Positions 25,782 to 34,080 of a DNA stretch of 64,000 nucleotides are shown here, in pieces. Made by a program: the position numbers and the translations under genes. Under the pieces are notes generated by a model. It ran no database searches. It saw only the letters and a program-made list of their open reading frames with translations, and was not told the DNA's origin. Source of the stretch: Saprospiraceae bacterium (lineage in GTDB: Bacteria > Bacteroidota > Bacteroidia > Chitinophagales > Saprospiraceae); the NCBI GenBank assembly GCA_021739645.1, contig JAIPBL010000004.1, positions 99,549-163,548 on the forward strand, given 5' to 3'. How positions within the stretch are numbered: position 1 is the first letter of the stretch; each line of letters starts with the position of its first letter.

Positions 25782-25973
25782 TGCGGATTTCGGATTGTTG
25801 ATTGCGGATTGGGATTCCAGCCATTTAAATATCAATTAGGTATTCCAAAAGCAATCAGGTAATTCGCATTTTAATTTAATCAGCTGCAGATTTGAGCCAG
25901 CGAGGTTCGGCAACCAATCCCGAGGTGTCGGGACAAGTTCCGAAATCCGCAATCCCAAATCCACAATTGAATC
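25780..25973. repeat. Inverted repeat across the nuoA-nuoB spacer
   Basis: ATTGCGGATTTCGGA (25780-25794) is perfectly inverted at 25939-25953. Each copy is extended by more GGATT-type words (left to about 25816, right to about 25973). The arms are 145 bases apart and frame the spacer from the nuoB start to the nuoA stop. A small hairpin, TCCCGA-GGTG-TCGGGA, stands inside (about 25918-25933). Confidence 0.75.
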
Positions 25974-26325
25974 ATTCCCATTTCAGCGCCCCCTTCTTAA
26001 AGATATACATCAAGCCAACGAAAAGAACTGCCATGAAGGTAAACATTTCGAGCAAGCCCTTAACACCCAATTCCTTAAAATTGACCGCCCAAGGGTACAT
26101 GAATATGACTTCCACATCGAATAGGACAAAGAGGATAGCCACTAGGAAGTATTTGATGGACACCGGCGAACGTGCATCTCCTACTGACTCGATGCCGCAT
26201 TCAAATGCTTCGTCTTTGACAACGGTCTTGCGCTTTGGGCCCAGTAAATGAGTAGCTAGTAGCGTTATAACTACGAAGCTGAGCGCAACCGCAAATACCA
26301 TCAGAATGGGAAAATATGGATTCAT
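25972..26325 (-). CDS. nuoA: NADH-quinone oxidoreductase subunit A
   Basis: 117 residues with three helices, one of the small membrane subunits near the quinone entrance. The diagnostic loop DEAFECGIESVGDARSPVSIKYFLVAILFVLFDVE is present with the conserved cysteine and the acidic residues. It is the first gene of the nuo operon and lies behind a 366-base spacer from a divergent lipase gene. Confidence 0.96.
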   Translation of the reverse strand: MNPYFPILMVFAVALSFVVITLLATHLLGPKRKTVVKDEAFECGIESVGDARSPVSIKYFLVAILFVLFDVEVIFMYPWAVNFKELGVKGLLEMFTFMAVLFVGLMYIFKKGALKWE

Positions 26326-26691
26326 GTCTTCAATTTGAGCGGCAAAAGTAGGTACAAAAAATATTCTTTGGCTTACGAATTATTGTAAAGAAAACAATTG
26401 ATTTTACTGATTTTAGTGCACTGTTCTCATGGTTTTTTGCAATTTTAGAAGGGCTTTATTCAAGCGATTTGTGGTTTGTTTTGAAAGAAATGCAAAAATT
26501 GGCAAATATTATTTTGAACATTTTTTTTCCAATTAACCACTTCAACCAAGACTGCAGGAAATTGTTTGAGTAAAACACCTTTAGTTATCAACGAATGGTT
26601 GAAGCAGTGGTTGCTTCTTTTGACAATTTTCAAGTAAAAACCAGATAGAATCCAACAGCTTTGCTTTTTTTGCATTTCAAAATACAACTTG
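26326..26691. other. Divergent spacer before nuoA and the lipase gene
   Basis: A 366-base AT-rich stretch without a gene. On the minus strand CAAAAGTA at 26343-26350 reads as TACTTTTG, a possible -7 element of the nuo promoter that would give a very short leader. No well-spaced TTG is present, and no repeat or RNA gene was seen. The remaining part holds no recognisable structure. Confidence 0.35.
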
Positions 26692-27519
26692 ATGCAAGTC
26701 TTTGATTTTCAACAGGAAAACAAAAACAAGGCACTGCTTCAATTCCGCCATTGGCAGATAGCCAATACCCGTGCGGTTGTTTGCATTGTTCATGGCTTGG
26801 GGGAACACATCGGCAGGTACAACCATGTTGCCCAATTTTTCTCGCTTGAAAACATTGCCACTATTGGCTTCGACCTTCAAGGTCATGGGCGCACGGTAGG
26901 CAAGCGTGGCCACACGGAAGGGCTGGAGTCCATGCTCGATGATGTTGATTTGTTGCTAAAAACAGCCCAAGACAAATATCCCGGCAAGCCAGTTTTCATT
27001 TATGGACATAGCATGGGTGGCAATGTAGTCCTGAACTATGTTTTGCGAAGAAAACCAAAAATCGCCGGGCTAATCGCAACTGCTGCTTGGATTCAACTGC
27101 CCAAGCCACCTTCCCCATTTATAGTGCTTTTTGGCAAAATCATGAATTTTATCATCCCAAAATTGACACAACCCAATGGACTGGATATCAATGAGTTGTC
27201 CAATGACCCAACAGTGGTGAAAGCCTACAAAAACGACCCGTTGGTGCATGACCGAATCTCGGTCAGGGCTGGTACTTCCCTGCTGGAAGGGGCTAGTTGG
27301 TTGGACAATTTCAGCGGAGAGATGCCCTGCCCTACCCTGCTATTGCACGGCGGGATTGACCGTATTACCAGCCCAATTGGCACGGCGGAATTTGCGAAGC
27401 GAGTCAATGGCGATGTGACGTGGAAGGAATGGGAAGGTCTGAAACATGAAATCCACAACGAGCCACAACAGGGCGAGGTGTTGGGCTTTTTGGTCGAATG
27501 GATGGAGCGGTTTATTTGA
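26692..27519 (+). CDS. Alpha/beta hydrolase, monoacylglycerol lipase type
   Basis: 275 residues from the ATG at 26692 (a TTG directly in front is not needed). It belongs to the serine aminopeptidase S33/Hydrolase_4 family. The nucleophile elbow GHSMGG gives S107, the acid is D223 in GGIDRITSP and the base H252 in GLKHEIHNE, so the triad is complete. The oxyanion region is HGLGEHIGRY. Proteins of this layout hydrolyse monoacylglycerols or lysophospholipids, and the absence of a signal peptide places it in the cytoplasm. An SCP2-type gene follows 49 bases later. Confidence 0.88.
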   Translation: MQVFDFQQENKNKALLQFRHWQIANTRAVVCIVHGLGEHIGRYNHVAQFFSLENIATIGFDLQGHGRTVGKRGHTEGLESMLDDVDLLLKTAQDKYPGKPVFIYGHSMGGNVVLNYVLRRKPKIAGLIATAAWIQLPKPPSPFIVLFGKIMNFIIPKLTQPNGLDINELSNDPTVVKAYKNDPLVHDRISVRAGTSLLEGASWLDNFSGEMPCPTLLLHGGIDRITSPIGTAEFAKRVNGDVTWKEWEGLKHEIHNEPQQGEVLGFLVEWMERFI

Positions 27520-27568
27520 AAATTCGCATCTTTCGGCCTCTTTTAAAATATTTCAATATCAAACTAAT

Positions 27569-27919
27569 ATGGATTTAAGCAAAATTCCGAAGCTCACCAT
27601 CAACAATGCAAAGGATTTCATCACCACACTACCATTAACTGTTAATCCAGATTTCTTAAAAGATGTGGACACCAATTTTCATTTTGATATTGAGGGTGAT
27701 GGAGGTGGGCAGTTCAGCGTTATTGTGAAGGACAATAAAATGGAAGTCTTCGAGCATTTTGAGGGCGAGCCAAAATGCAAAGTGACCGCAAAAGAGAAGA
27801 ATTTTACTGCGCTGTTGAGAGGTGAATTGAACCCCATGATGGCGGTTTTTACCGGAAAACTTAAAATCACCAACACCGCGGAAATCATGAAGTATGCAAA
27901 GCTGTTCGGCATCATTTGA
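27569..27919 (+). CDS. SCP2 sterol-binding domain protein
   Basis: 116 residues from the ATG before DLSKIP. The FHFDIEGDGGGQFSVIV and later MAVFTGKLKITNTAEIMKYAKLF blocks match the SCP2 fold, in which the G-K-[LI]-K-[IV] strand and the last helix line a lipid-binding tunnel. It has no enzymatic motif. Position right behind a lipase gene suggests that it holds or carries a fatty acid or other lipid. A strong terminator follows. Confidence 0.85.
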   Translation: MDLSKIPKLTINNAKDFITTLPLTVNPDFLKDVDTNFHFDIEGDGGGQFSVIVKDNKMEVFEHFEGEPKCKVTAKEKNFTALLRGELNPMMAVFTGKLKITNTAEIMKYAKLFGII

Positions 27920-27950
27920 CGATACCGGCTTTTTAGAAAAGAACAACCGC

Positions 27951-27993
27951 AGCCGAAAAATGGAGATGAACCCATTTTTCGGCTATTTTTTTT
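27951..27993 (+). terminator. Rho-independent terminator
   Basis: AGCCGAAAAATGG (27951-27963) and CCATTTTTCGGCT (27972-27984) form a perfect 13-base stem, followed by a run of eight T. It closes the lipase/SCP2 unit. Confidence 0.85.
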
Positions 27994-28128
27994 GAACGAT
28001 GCAACCTTTGGCTTGCTTTTTTCACCAAAAGAGAAAATTTATTTCCCCCAAGTTAAACCATTCCAAATTTTATAAGTCAACAATCAACTTGCCCTGAAAA
28101 ACCAATAATTTCATAAACTAATTCTGAC

Positions 28129-29799
28129 ATGGATAGAAGAGCAACCCTTTCCAAGATGTTGGGTCGAAAAAATTCAGATGTATCGGCAGCGGCAGCCCCG
28201 TCAGCCTTGGTTTCTGGATTAGCCCCCTACACCGGGCCTTTCGGCTTCGACCAAGCGGCACACCTGCTGCGCAGAGCCACCTTCGGCGCTACCTACCAGC
28301 AAATGAAGGATGTAACAAACATGGGCCTCGATGTGGCGATGGACGAGATTTTTGCCGCACAGCCAATGCCCGACCCTCCCGTTAACCCAAACTTCACCGA
28401 CGACCCGTACACACCAATTGGTGAGACATGGGTGGATAAAGCCTACAGTCCAAATATCGCTGGATTGGCGGGTTCCAGAGACCAGTCTCTAAAGTCTTGG
28501 ACCCTCAATCTCATCCAAACAGAGGGTATCTCCATCCAAGAGAAAATGGTGCTTTTCTGGCACAATCATTTCCCGGTGGCCGATATCAACGACACAAGGT
28601 TCGTCTATAAATATTCGGCTTTGCTGCGGCAATTTGCTGTCGGAAACTTCAAGGATTTGACCAAAGAAATCGCCATTGACCCTGCCATGCTCCGCTACCT
28701 GAATGGCAATACCAACACCGCTGCATCGCCCAATGAGAATTTTGCCCGTGAGTTGCTGGAACTGTTCACCATCGGAAAAGGCCCCTTGGTGGGCCCAAGC
28801 GATTATACCAATTACACAGAACAGGATGTAGTAGAAATGGCAAAGGTGCTCACCGGCTGGCGTGACCGGGGGTTTAATAGCTCAAACCCAGCCATTCCTG
28901 TGGAATCATACTTCACTACCGCCCGCCACAATCAAACCACCAAACAACTGTCCTACCGCTTCAACGACATCCAAATTCCGAACATGGGCGACCAGGAATA
29001 CGCCCATTTGCTTGACATCATTTTCTCAAAAGACGAGTGCGCCAAGTTCATTTGCCGCAAACTTTACCTGTGGTTTATCTATTACGACATATCCCAACAG
29101 GTGGAGGATGAGGTCATTGCGCCAATGGCGCAAATCCTAGTGGACAACGATTACGAGATTCGGCCAGCATTGGAAGCCCTTTTGCGGAGCGAACATTTCT
29201 ACGATATCCTAAACGTCGGGCCGATGATAAAAAACCCAGTGGACTTCACGATGGGGGTTTTCAAAACCTTTGACATTGATTTTTCTCAAGCCAATTTGGA
29301 ACAACTTTACCGTTCACTTTGGACGACATTCCGAGGGACTCTGACACCCATGCAGATGCCCTACTACGACCCACCCAGCGTGGCCGGGTGGAAGGCATAC
29401 TACCAAGAGCCAGTTTTTTACCGCCATTGGATCAGTTCGGTAACATTGCCAATCCGGCAAACATATACCAATCGAGTGCTTGTTCAAGGCTTTTCAAACG
29501 CCGGTTTTACCGCCAGAGTAGATGTGCTCAAGTTCGTCGCAACGCTCGACACGCCTGAAATTGCGGACGACCTGATAGATGAATTGGTGAAAATCCTTTT
29601 CCCACAGCCCATCACCCAGTCACAACACGATTACCTAAAGGGCATCCTGCTGCCCGGCCTTCCAGATTATGAATGGAATATTGAATATGGTGACTACATC
29701 AATAATCCGAACGACATAAATTTGGCGAACGCCATAAAATCCAAATTGACAAACCTGCTTTCGGCCATGATGAGCATGCCGGAGTTTTACTTGAGTTAG
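28129..29799 (+). CDS. DUF1800 family protein
   Basis: 556 residues. The N-terminal part (AAHLLRRATFGAT, family consensus LLxRxTFG) and the central KMVLFWHNHFPV, NFARELLELFTIG and AKVLTGWR blocks are the DUF1800 signature. The C-terminal part carries PPSVAGWK. The family is always next to DUF1501 proteins, is exported, and its reaction is not known; large numbers of copies occur in marine and sewage Bacteroidota and Planctomycetota. The last codons (LS-stop) run straight into a tandem-word hairpin that separates it from its DUF1501 partner. Confidence 0.9.
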   Translation: MDRRATLSKMLGRKNSDVSAAAAPSALVSGLAPYTGPFGFDQAAHLLRRATFGATYQQMKDVTNMGLDVAMDEIFAAQPMPDPPVNPNFTDDPYTPIGETWVDKAYSPNIAGLAGSRDQSLKSWTLNLIQTEGISIQEKMVLFWHNHFPVADINDTRFVYKYSALLRQFAVGNFKDLTKEIAIDPAMLRYLNGNTNTAASPNENFARELLELFTIGKGPLVGPSDYTNYTEQDVVEMAKVLTGWRDRGFNSSNPAIPVESYFTTARHNQTTKQLSYRFNDIQIPNMGDQEYAHLLDIIFSKDECAKFICRKLYLWFIYYDISQQVEDEVIAPMAQILVDNDYEIRPALEALLRSEHFYDILNVGPMIKNPVDFTMGVFKTFDIDFSQANLEQLYRSLWTTFRGTLTPMQMPYYDPPSVAGWKAYYQEPVFYRHWISSVTLPIRQTYTNRVLVQGFSNAGFTARVDVLKFVATLDTPEIADDLIDELVKILFPQPITQSQHDYLKGILLPGLPDYEWNIEYGDYINNPNDINLANAIKSKLTNLLSAMMSMPEFYLS

Positions 29800-29866
29800 C
29801 GAGTGATCGGGTGAGCGAGTGAGGGGGTGAGCATGTAACTGGCTAAACCCCTCACTCGCCACCCTC
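29793..29866. repeat. Tandem-word hairpin between DUF1800 and DUF1501 genes
   Basis: GAGTTAGC, GAGTGATCG, GGTGAGC, GAGTGAGG and GGGTGAGC follow in series from the stop codon on. The inverted arm is at about 29841-29866. The core stem GCGAGTGAGGGG (29815-29826) with CCCCTCACTCGC (29848-29859) is perfect over 12 bases. Confidence 0.8.
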
Positions 29867-29881
29867 TCAAAATCTTATAAA

Positions 29882-31435
29882 ATGAAACGGAGAAATTTTA
29901 TCCAATCCGCCGGCCTCTCACTGCCCCTGCTGCTCAACGGTTTCAAGCTCCGGGCAATGCCGAAGTCTTCCATATTTTCAGCCATCTCCAGTGAAAACGA
30001 CCGGGTGCTGGTGCTGATTCAGCTCAACGGCGGCAACGATGGCCTTTCCATGATAACGCCGCTCGACCAGTACGACAAGCTGGCAAATGCACGGGGTAAT
30101 ATCCTCATTCCGCAAGGCAGTTTGCTGGATGTTGGGTCAAATCAAGCGTTTCACCCTGGCCTGGCTGGTATCAAGTCTGTTTTTGATGAGGGTAAAATGG
30201 CGGTGGTACAGGCCGTGGGCTACCCGAACCAAAACCGCAGCCACTTCCGCAGCTCGGACATCTGGACCTCGGGTTCTCCGGCCACGGAAAATTGGACAAC
30301 AGGCTGGCTGGGCCGCTACTTCCAGCAAGGGCAACCTGACTTCCCCATTGATTACCCGAATGCGGAATACCCCGACCCCTTTGCTTTGACGCTCGGTGGC
30401 AATGTGACAGAGACCTGCCAAGGCACGGCTGCCAATTTCAGCATGGCCATCAATGACCCGTTCAACCTCAATCCACTCGCAACAGGCGGCAACGACGTGC
30501 CGCCCAGCACGCCTTACGGCGACGAGTTGGCTTTCCTTCGGCAAAGCATCGAATCCACCAATGCTTACAGCGACGGCATCACGGAAGCTGCCAATAGCGC
30601 CACCAACATGGCCACCTACCCAGACGACAATAACCTGGCGCAACAATTGAAAAACGTGGCTCTGCTGATTGCTGGTGGCCTCCAAACCAAAGTATATGTC
30701 GTGAACCTCGGCGGTTTTGACACCCATGCAGGGCAGGTTGCGCTTGACCCAACGCTGGGTTCTTACCCAGCTTTGATGGAATTGTTGAGTGGCGCAGTAT
30801 CGGCTTTCCAGCAAGATTTGGTGCTACTCGGCATCGAAAAACGGGTGATGACGATGACCTTTAGCGAGTTCGGGCGGCGCATCCGCTCCAACGACAGCCT
30901 CGGCACCGACCACGGCGACGCTGCACCGCTGATGCTGTTCGGTTCCTGCGTCCGCCCAGGCTTCACAGGCGAAAGCCCTGAAATACCCGACAACCCAGAA
31001 GTGCAGGAAGCAGTGGCCATGCAATACGATTTCCGCAACGTTTACGGCTCCATCCTGATGGATTGGTTCGAGGTGGAACAGGCTGATGTGCAAAACTTAC
31101 TCTTCCCAGATTTTTCCTATATCCCTTTGGTGGATGGCTGCAACGTCAGCGCCACCAGTCAGTTGCCAGTGCCAGAACTGGCGTTCACCCCCTACCCCAA
31201 CCCGTTCAGCGGCACGGTAAATGTTTCGTTCCAATCCGGCAACGAACACGTTCGCCTCAGCCTCTTCGACGGAGCTGGACAGGAACTTAAAGTCTTGATA
31301 AACAAGCGATTGGATGCAGGAGAGCATACCATCATATTTGACAGCGATGGCTTGGCAAGTGGCAGCTATTACTTCCACCTCCGCTTGGAAAATGGTCGGC
31401 AAAAGACGAAGTTGGTGGTGAAGGCGAGGGGGTGA
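29882..31435 (+). CDS. DUF1501 family protein with T9SS sorting domain
   Basis: 517 residues. The N terminus MKRRNFIQSAGLSLPLLL is a Tat-like signal (K-R-R-x-F-I). The DUF1501 core has LIQLNGGNDGLSMITP, GGFDTHAGQ and FSEFGRRIRSNDSLGTDHGDAAP, the alkaline-phosphatase-like blocks with metal-binding D, H and D-H residues. The last 80 residues (YPNPFSGTVNVSF up to the end) are a type A T9SS sorting domain, so it should be carried across the outer membrane by that system. It partners DUF1800. The substrate is unknown. Confidence 0.9.
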   Translation: MKRRNFIQSAGLSLPLLLNGFKLRAMPKSSIFSAISSENDRVLVLIQLNGGNDGLSMITPLDQYDKLANARGNILIPQGSLLDVGSNQAFHPGLAGIKSVFDEGKMAVVQAVGYPNQNRSHFRSSDIWTSGSPATENWTTGWLGRYFQQGQPDFPIDYPNAEYPDPFALTLGGNVTETCQGTAANFSMAINDPFNLNPLATGGNDVPPSTPYGDELAFLRQSIESTNAYSDGITEAANSATNMATYPDDNNLAQQLKNVALLIAGGLQTKVYVVNLGGFDTHAGQVALDPTLGSYPALMELLSGAVSAFQQDLVLLGIEKRVMTMTFSEFGRRIRSNDSLGTDHGDAAPLMLFGSCVRPGFTGESPEIPDNPEVQEAVAMQYDFRNVYGSILMDWFEVEQADVQNLLFPDFSYIPLVDGCNVSATSQLPVPELAFTPYPNPFSGTVNVSFQSGNEHVRLSLFDGAGQELKVLINKRLDAGEHTIIFDSDGLASGSYYFHLRLENGRQKTKLVVKARG

Positions 31436-32067
31436 TTGTTAGATTGCTGAATTGTTTTATTGTTAGATTGTTGTGGTAGTTCTCACCTTGGTGTGGGTCC
31501 TGATTGCCGTCCCGCTGTGCGCCGCTTTTGTCATTGCGAAGCAAATCGTCCACGTCTCGGTTCTCGCCACAGCACTCGCCCCACTGTGCGCCGCTTTTGG
31601 CATGGTCGAAGACCACCTGCGCCGTCATGGTGTGCGTCAAGGCACTCGCAGCGGTACTCATCGCCACAGGCGATATATTTGATATAATGGTAAAACCGAG
31701 GCAGGGACAGGTTGCTTCACATAGACAAAAGCGGCGTAAATCAGAGCGTACACCGTGATACCGCAGGTGGTCTTCGACCATGCCAAAAGCGGCGACAACA
31801 AAACAGGGACAGGTTGCTTTCGCAACGACAAAAGCGGCATGAACCAGAGCTACACCGTGATGCCGCAGGTGGTCTTCGACCAAGCCAAAAGCGGCGACAA
31901 CTGTGGTTTGGACAGGTTGCTTTGCAATGACAAAAGCGGCGACAACCTTGACGCACACCAAGGAGAGAACAATCTCACTATGTATTTTCCCCAAAACTTA
32001 ACTCTTGATGGCGGCAAATGAACGGTGTGTTGCTGTAGCTTTGCAGCAAAATATATCAAGCGTAACA
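31436..32067. other. Gene-free region filled by a nested repeat
   Basis: This 632-base stretch has no credible gene; all frames that stay open are composed of repeat translations. It holds, in order, a short TTGTTAGATTG tandem directly behind the DUF1501 stop, the large inverted repeat described separately, and about 100 bases before the nuclease gene with no recognised promoter. Confidence 0.7.
31481..31968. repeat. Large inverted repeat with 102-103 base tandem unit
   Basis: The right half contains about 2.5 tandem copies of a unit that includes GGGACAGGTTGC (31704, 31806 and about 31909) and GTGATRCCGCAGGTGGTC (about 31757 and 31858), a period of 102-103 bases. The left half contains an inverted version with about one and a half units. 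Exact matches include 31601-31621 with 31762-31782 (21 bases), and the outermost ends 31481-31495 with 31954-31968 pair at 14 of 15 positions. The centre is near 31660-31700. No transposase, att site or CRISPR-like spacer regularity is seen. Confidence 0.85.
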
Positions 32068-33114
32068 ATGAATAAATTTTTCCTGCCCTCCCTTCTGTTA
32101 TTGTCTGTTCAGACGCTTTTCTCGCAAAAACAATCCTATGAAGTCGCCTGTGTCGGTTTCTACAATTTGGAGAACCTGTTCGACACCATTGACAGCCCAA
32201 ACACTAACGATTCCGAGTTTCTGCCAAATGGCAAACGCCACTGGACGAGCGAGGTCTATCAGGAAAAGCTCACAAACCTGGCACGGGTGGTCGAAGAACT
32301 GGGTACGGACGTGACACCCGACGGAGTCGCCATTCTCGGGGTAGCAGAGGTGGAAAACAGGCTGGTGCTGGAAGATTTTGTGAAACAAGGAAAAATTGCG
32401 GACCGCAACTACCAGATAGTGCATTTCGACTCTCCCGACGAGCGGGGCATCGACGTGGGTCTGATTTACCAACCTAAATATTTCACTGTGACGGGCAGTC
32501 GTGCCATCCCATTGATGATTTACGGTGACGATGGCGAGCGAAATTTCACGAGGGACATCCTCTATGTGAGCGGCCTGCTGGATGGCGAGCCGCTGCACGT
32601 ACTAGTGAACCATTGGCCCAGCCGCCGAGGTGGAGAAGCTGTCACGCGACCCATGCGGAATGCCGCTGCCCTCGTCTGCAAAACGGTGAAAGATTCCCTG
32701 CTGGCACTAGACCCCAACGCCAAGGTCATCGTGATGGGAGACCTGAACGATGACCCGAACAGCCCCAGCGTCAAAAAAGTGTTGGAAGCATCGAGTGATA
32801 TTTCCAAAGTAAAAAAAGGAGGGTTTTTCAATCCGATGGAAGCGTTTTTCAAGCAAGGTATCGGCACGATGGCCTACCAGGATGCCTGGAGCCTATTTGA
32901 CCAACTTATCATATCACAGGGATTGCTGAAAGAGCGACAGGATGGCTACCGCTACCTAAAGGCACAGGTGTACAACAAACCCTACCTCATCCAAAAAACT
33001 GGGCAATACAAGGGCTACCCGTTCCGAACCTTTGATTTTGACAATTATATCGGGGGTTACAGCGACCATTTTCCGGTGTATTTGTTCTTGGTAAAGAAGG
33101 TGGCGAAACCGTGA
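32068..33114 (+). CDS. Secreted endonuclease/exonuclease/phosphatase family protein
   Basis: 348 residues from the ATG of MNKFFLP, which begins a signal peptide (about 1-18, ends LFSQ). The metal-dependent EEP fold is shown by GFYNLENLFDT, GVAEVENR (catalytic E), NHWPSRRGG (H and N), GDLNDDPNS (D and N of the active site) and YSDHFPVYL (D-H pair at the end). It could cleave DNA/RNA, phosphodiesters or phospholipids. In Bacteroidota such exported proteins are commonly annotated as secreted nucleases. It is followed by a terminator. Confidence 0.9.
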   Translation: MNKFFLPSLLLLSVQTLFSQKQSYEVACVGFYNLENLFDTIDSPNTNDSEFLPNGKRHWTSEVYQEKLTNLARVVEELGTDVTPDGVAILGVAEVENRLVLEDFVKQGKIADRNYQIVHFDSPDERGIDVGLIYQPKYFTVTGSRAIPLMIYGDDGERNFTRDILYVSGLLDGEPLHVLVNHWPSRRGGEAVTRPMRNAAALVCKTVKDSLLALDPNAKVIVMGDLNDDPNSPSVKKVLEASSDISKVKKGGFFNPMEAFFKQGIGTMAYQDAWSLFDQLIISQGLLKERQDGYRYLKAQVYNKPYLIQKTGQYKGYPFRTFDFDNYIGGYSDHFPVYLFLVKKVAKP

Positions 33115-33121
33115 TTTAACT

Positions 33122-33162
33122 AAAAACGGCCTACGGAATCGAATCCACAGGCCGTTTTTTTA
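33122..33162 (+). terminator. Rho-independent terminator
   Basis: AAAACGGCCT and AGGCCGTTTT form a 10-base stem around an 18-base loop, with T7 at the end. It lies 8 bases behind the nuclease stop codon. Confidence 0.75.
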
Positions 33163-33393
33163 TGGAGTCATTGCCCGGTTGCCCCGTTACACAGGCCTTG
33201 TGCCCGGTTTCTATTCATCAAAACCTAACCTTGCATCGGGCTTCCCTGTCTGCCGACAGGCAGGCTTCTGATTCCCACTCGCATGGGACAGCCTTGCCCA
33301 TAGCTAAGATTCCGGTCGTTACGGCTCTTGAACCCCTTTGACTGTTGGCATGCCCGGCGCACCAAGGATTTGGGATGGCTCATGTTTTAGTTT
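33163..33393. other. Non-coding stretch with a short palindrome
   Basis: No gene was found. CCTGTC-TGCC-GACAGG (33245-33260) is a hairpin extended by CAGG. Several pieces of the surrounding text (for example CGGTCGTTACGGCTCTTG) look like a conserved non-coding element, but I cannot name it. No transposase remnant is visible. Confidence 0.4.
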
Positions 33394-33975
33394 TCAGATT
33401 CTCGTTGTCTTTCGCTTCTTTTTTGGTTGTTCAGCGGGTGCTTTTTCCTTTGGAAAAGGCTGGGACTGCTGCGGCAAATCCTTGAAATCTGGGAAGAAAA
33501 AATCAAAACCAAACGGATCACCAAAATTGAATTGGAAACTGTCCATTTTGCCACGAGGTGGGGATTGTTTGATGCCATCAGGGTTTGGCACCACTAAAAT
33601 TTCTAACGGACTGGTTTCCAGTATTTTGTCTTCCGTTTGGACGCTGGCTGGCAATATGTAAAAAAGGCCTATCTCCTTTGGTTCGACATAGTAGGTGATT
33701 GTCATGGACTGGGCCATTCGGCCATTAACTATGCTCATGGATGTACTGAAATTCGGTCCACTAATCACATGGAAATGCTCGTTGAAATCTGGTGCTTCAA
33801 AATTTTGGCCATCGGCATTTTCAAGGGTGAATTTCACCTCGAAATAGTTGTCCATTAAAATGGAGTCAGTGCTGACTGTGACGGTAAATTTTGCGGATTT
33901 GTCCTGTGAAAACAAGAGATAAAAACAGGAAAAAATGAGGACTGTGGAAAGAAATACTTTTTTCATAATTTTCAT
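33394..33975 (-). CDS. BatD N-terminal domain-like protein
   Basis: 193 residues: a signal peptide (about 1-23) and then one Ig-like domain matching the first domain of BatD, with FEVKFTLENADGQNFEAPDFNEHFHVISGPNFS and SMTITYYVEPKEIGLFYILPASV (the G-P-x-x-S-T-S-M and Y-x-x-x-P-x-x-x-G patterns). BatD itself has about 600 residues and a C-terminal membrane segment; here the protein ends in a proline/lysine-rich tail (KAPAEQPKKKRK). It is far from any batA/B genes, so it may be a stand-alone relative of unknown task. Confidence 0.6.
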   Translation of the reverse strand: MKIMKKVFLSTVLIFSCFYLLFSQDKSAKFTVTVSTDSILMDNYFEVKFTLENADGQNFEAPDFNEHFHVISGPNFSTSMSIVNGRMAQSMTITYYVEPKEIGLFYILPASVQTEDKILETSPLEILVVPNPDGIKQSPPRGKMDSFQFNFGDPFGFDFFFPDFKDLPQQSQPFPKEKAPAEQPKKKRKTTRI

Positions 33976-34080
33976 TTTTGGTCAATAAAAACAGCTAGGA
34001 AGAGAATCGATTTCTTTTAAAATGGTTGCATTGGGCACTTTCATTTTTGTCATTAGATGCCCAAAAATTTACCGATACTT

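Noticed and set aside
25782..25835. N-terminal extension of NuoB ([11 protein letters not shown])
   Set aside because: It is translated spacer repeat; the ATG at 25781 gives the normal family start.
26326..26691. Riboswitch or small RNA gene before nuoA
   Set aside because: No conserved riboswitch core or stable hairpin could be recognised in this AT-rich spacer.
31481..31968. CRISPR array
   Set aside because: The repeat unit is 102-103 bases with similar content throughout and appears in both orientations; there are no unique spacers of constant length and no cas genes.
31458..32021. Several short open frames in the inverted repeat, for example with repeated PQVVFDxAKSGDN
   Set aside because: The repeated peptide is just the translation of the 102 base unit; frames differ between copies and no ribosome site or known domain exists.
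33394..33975. Broken batD pseudogene
   Set aside because: The frame ends with a regular stop after a basic tail and no further BatD sequence is found behind it in any frame, so a stand-alone domain is more likely.
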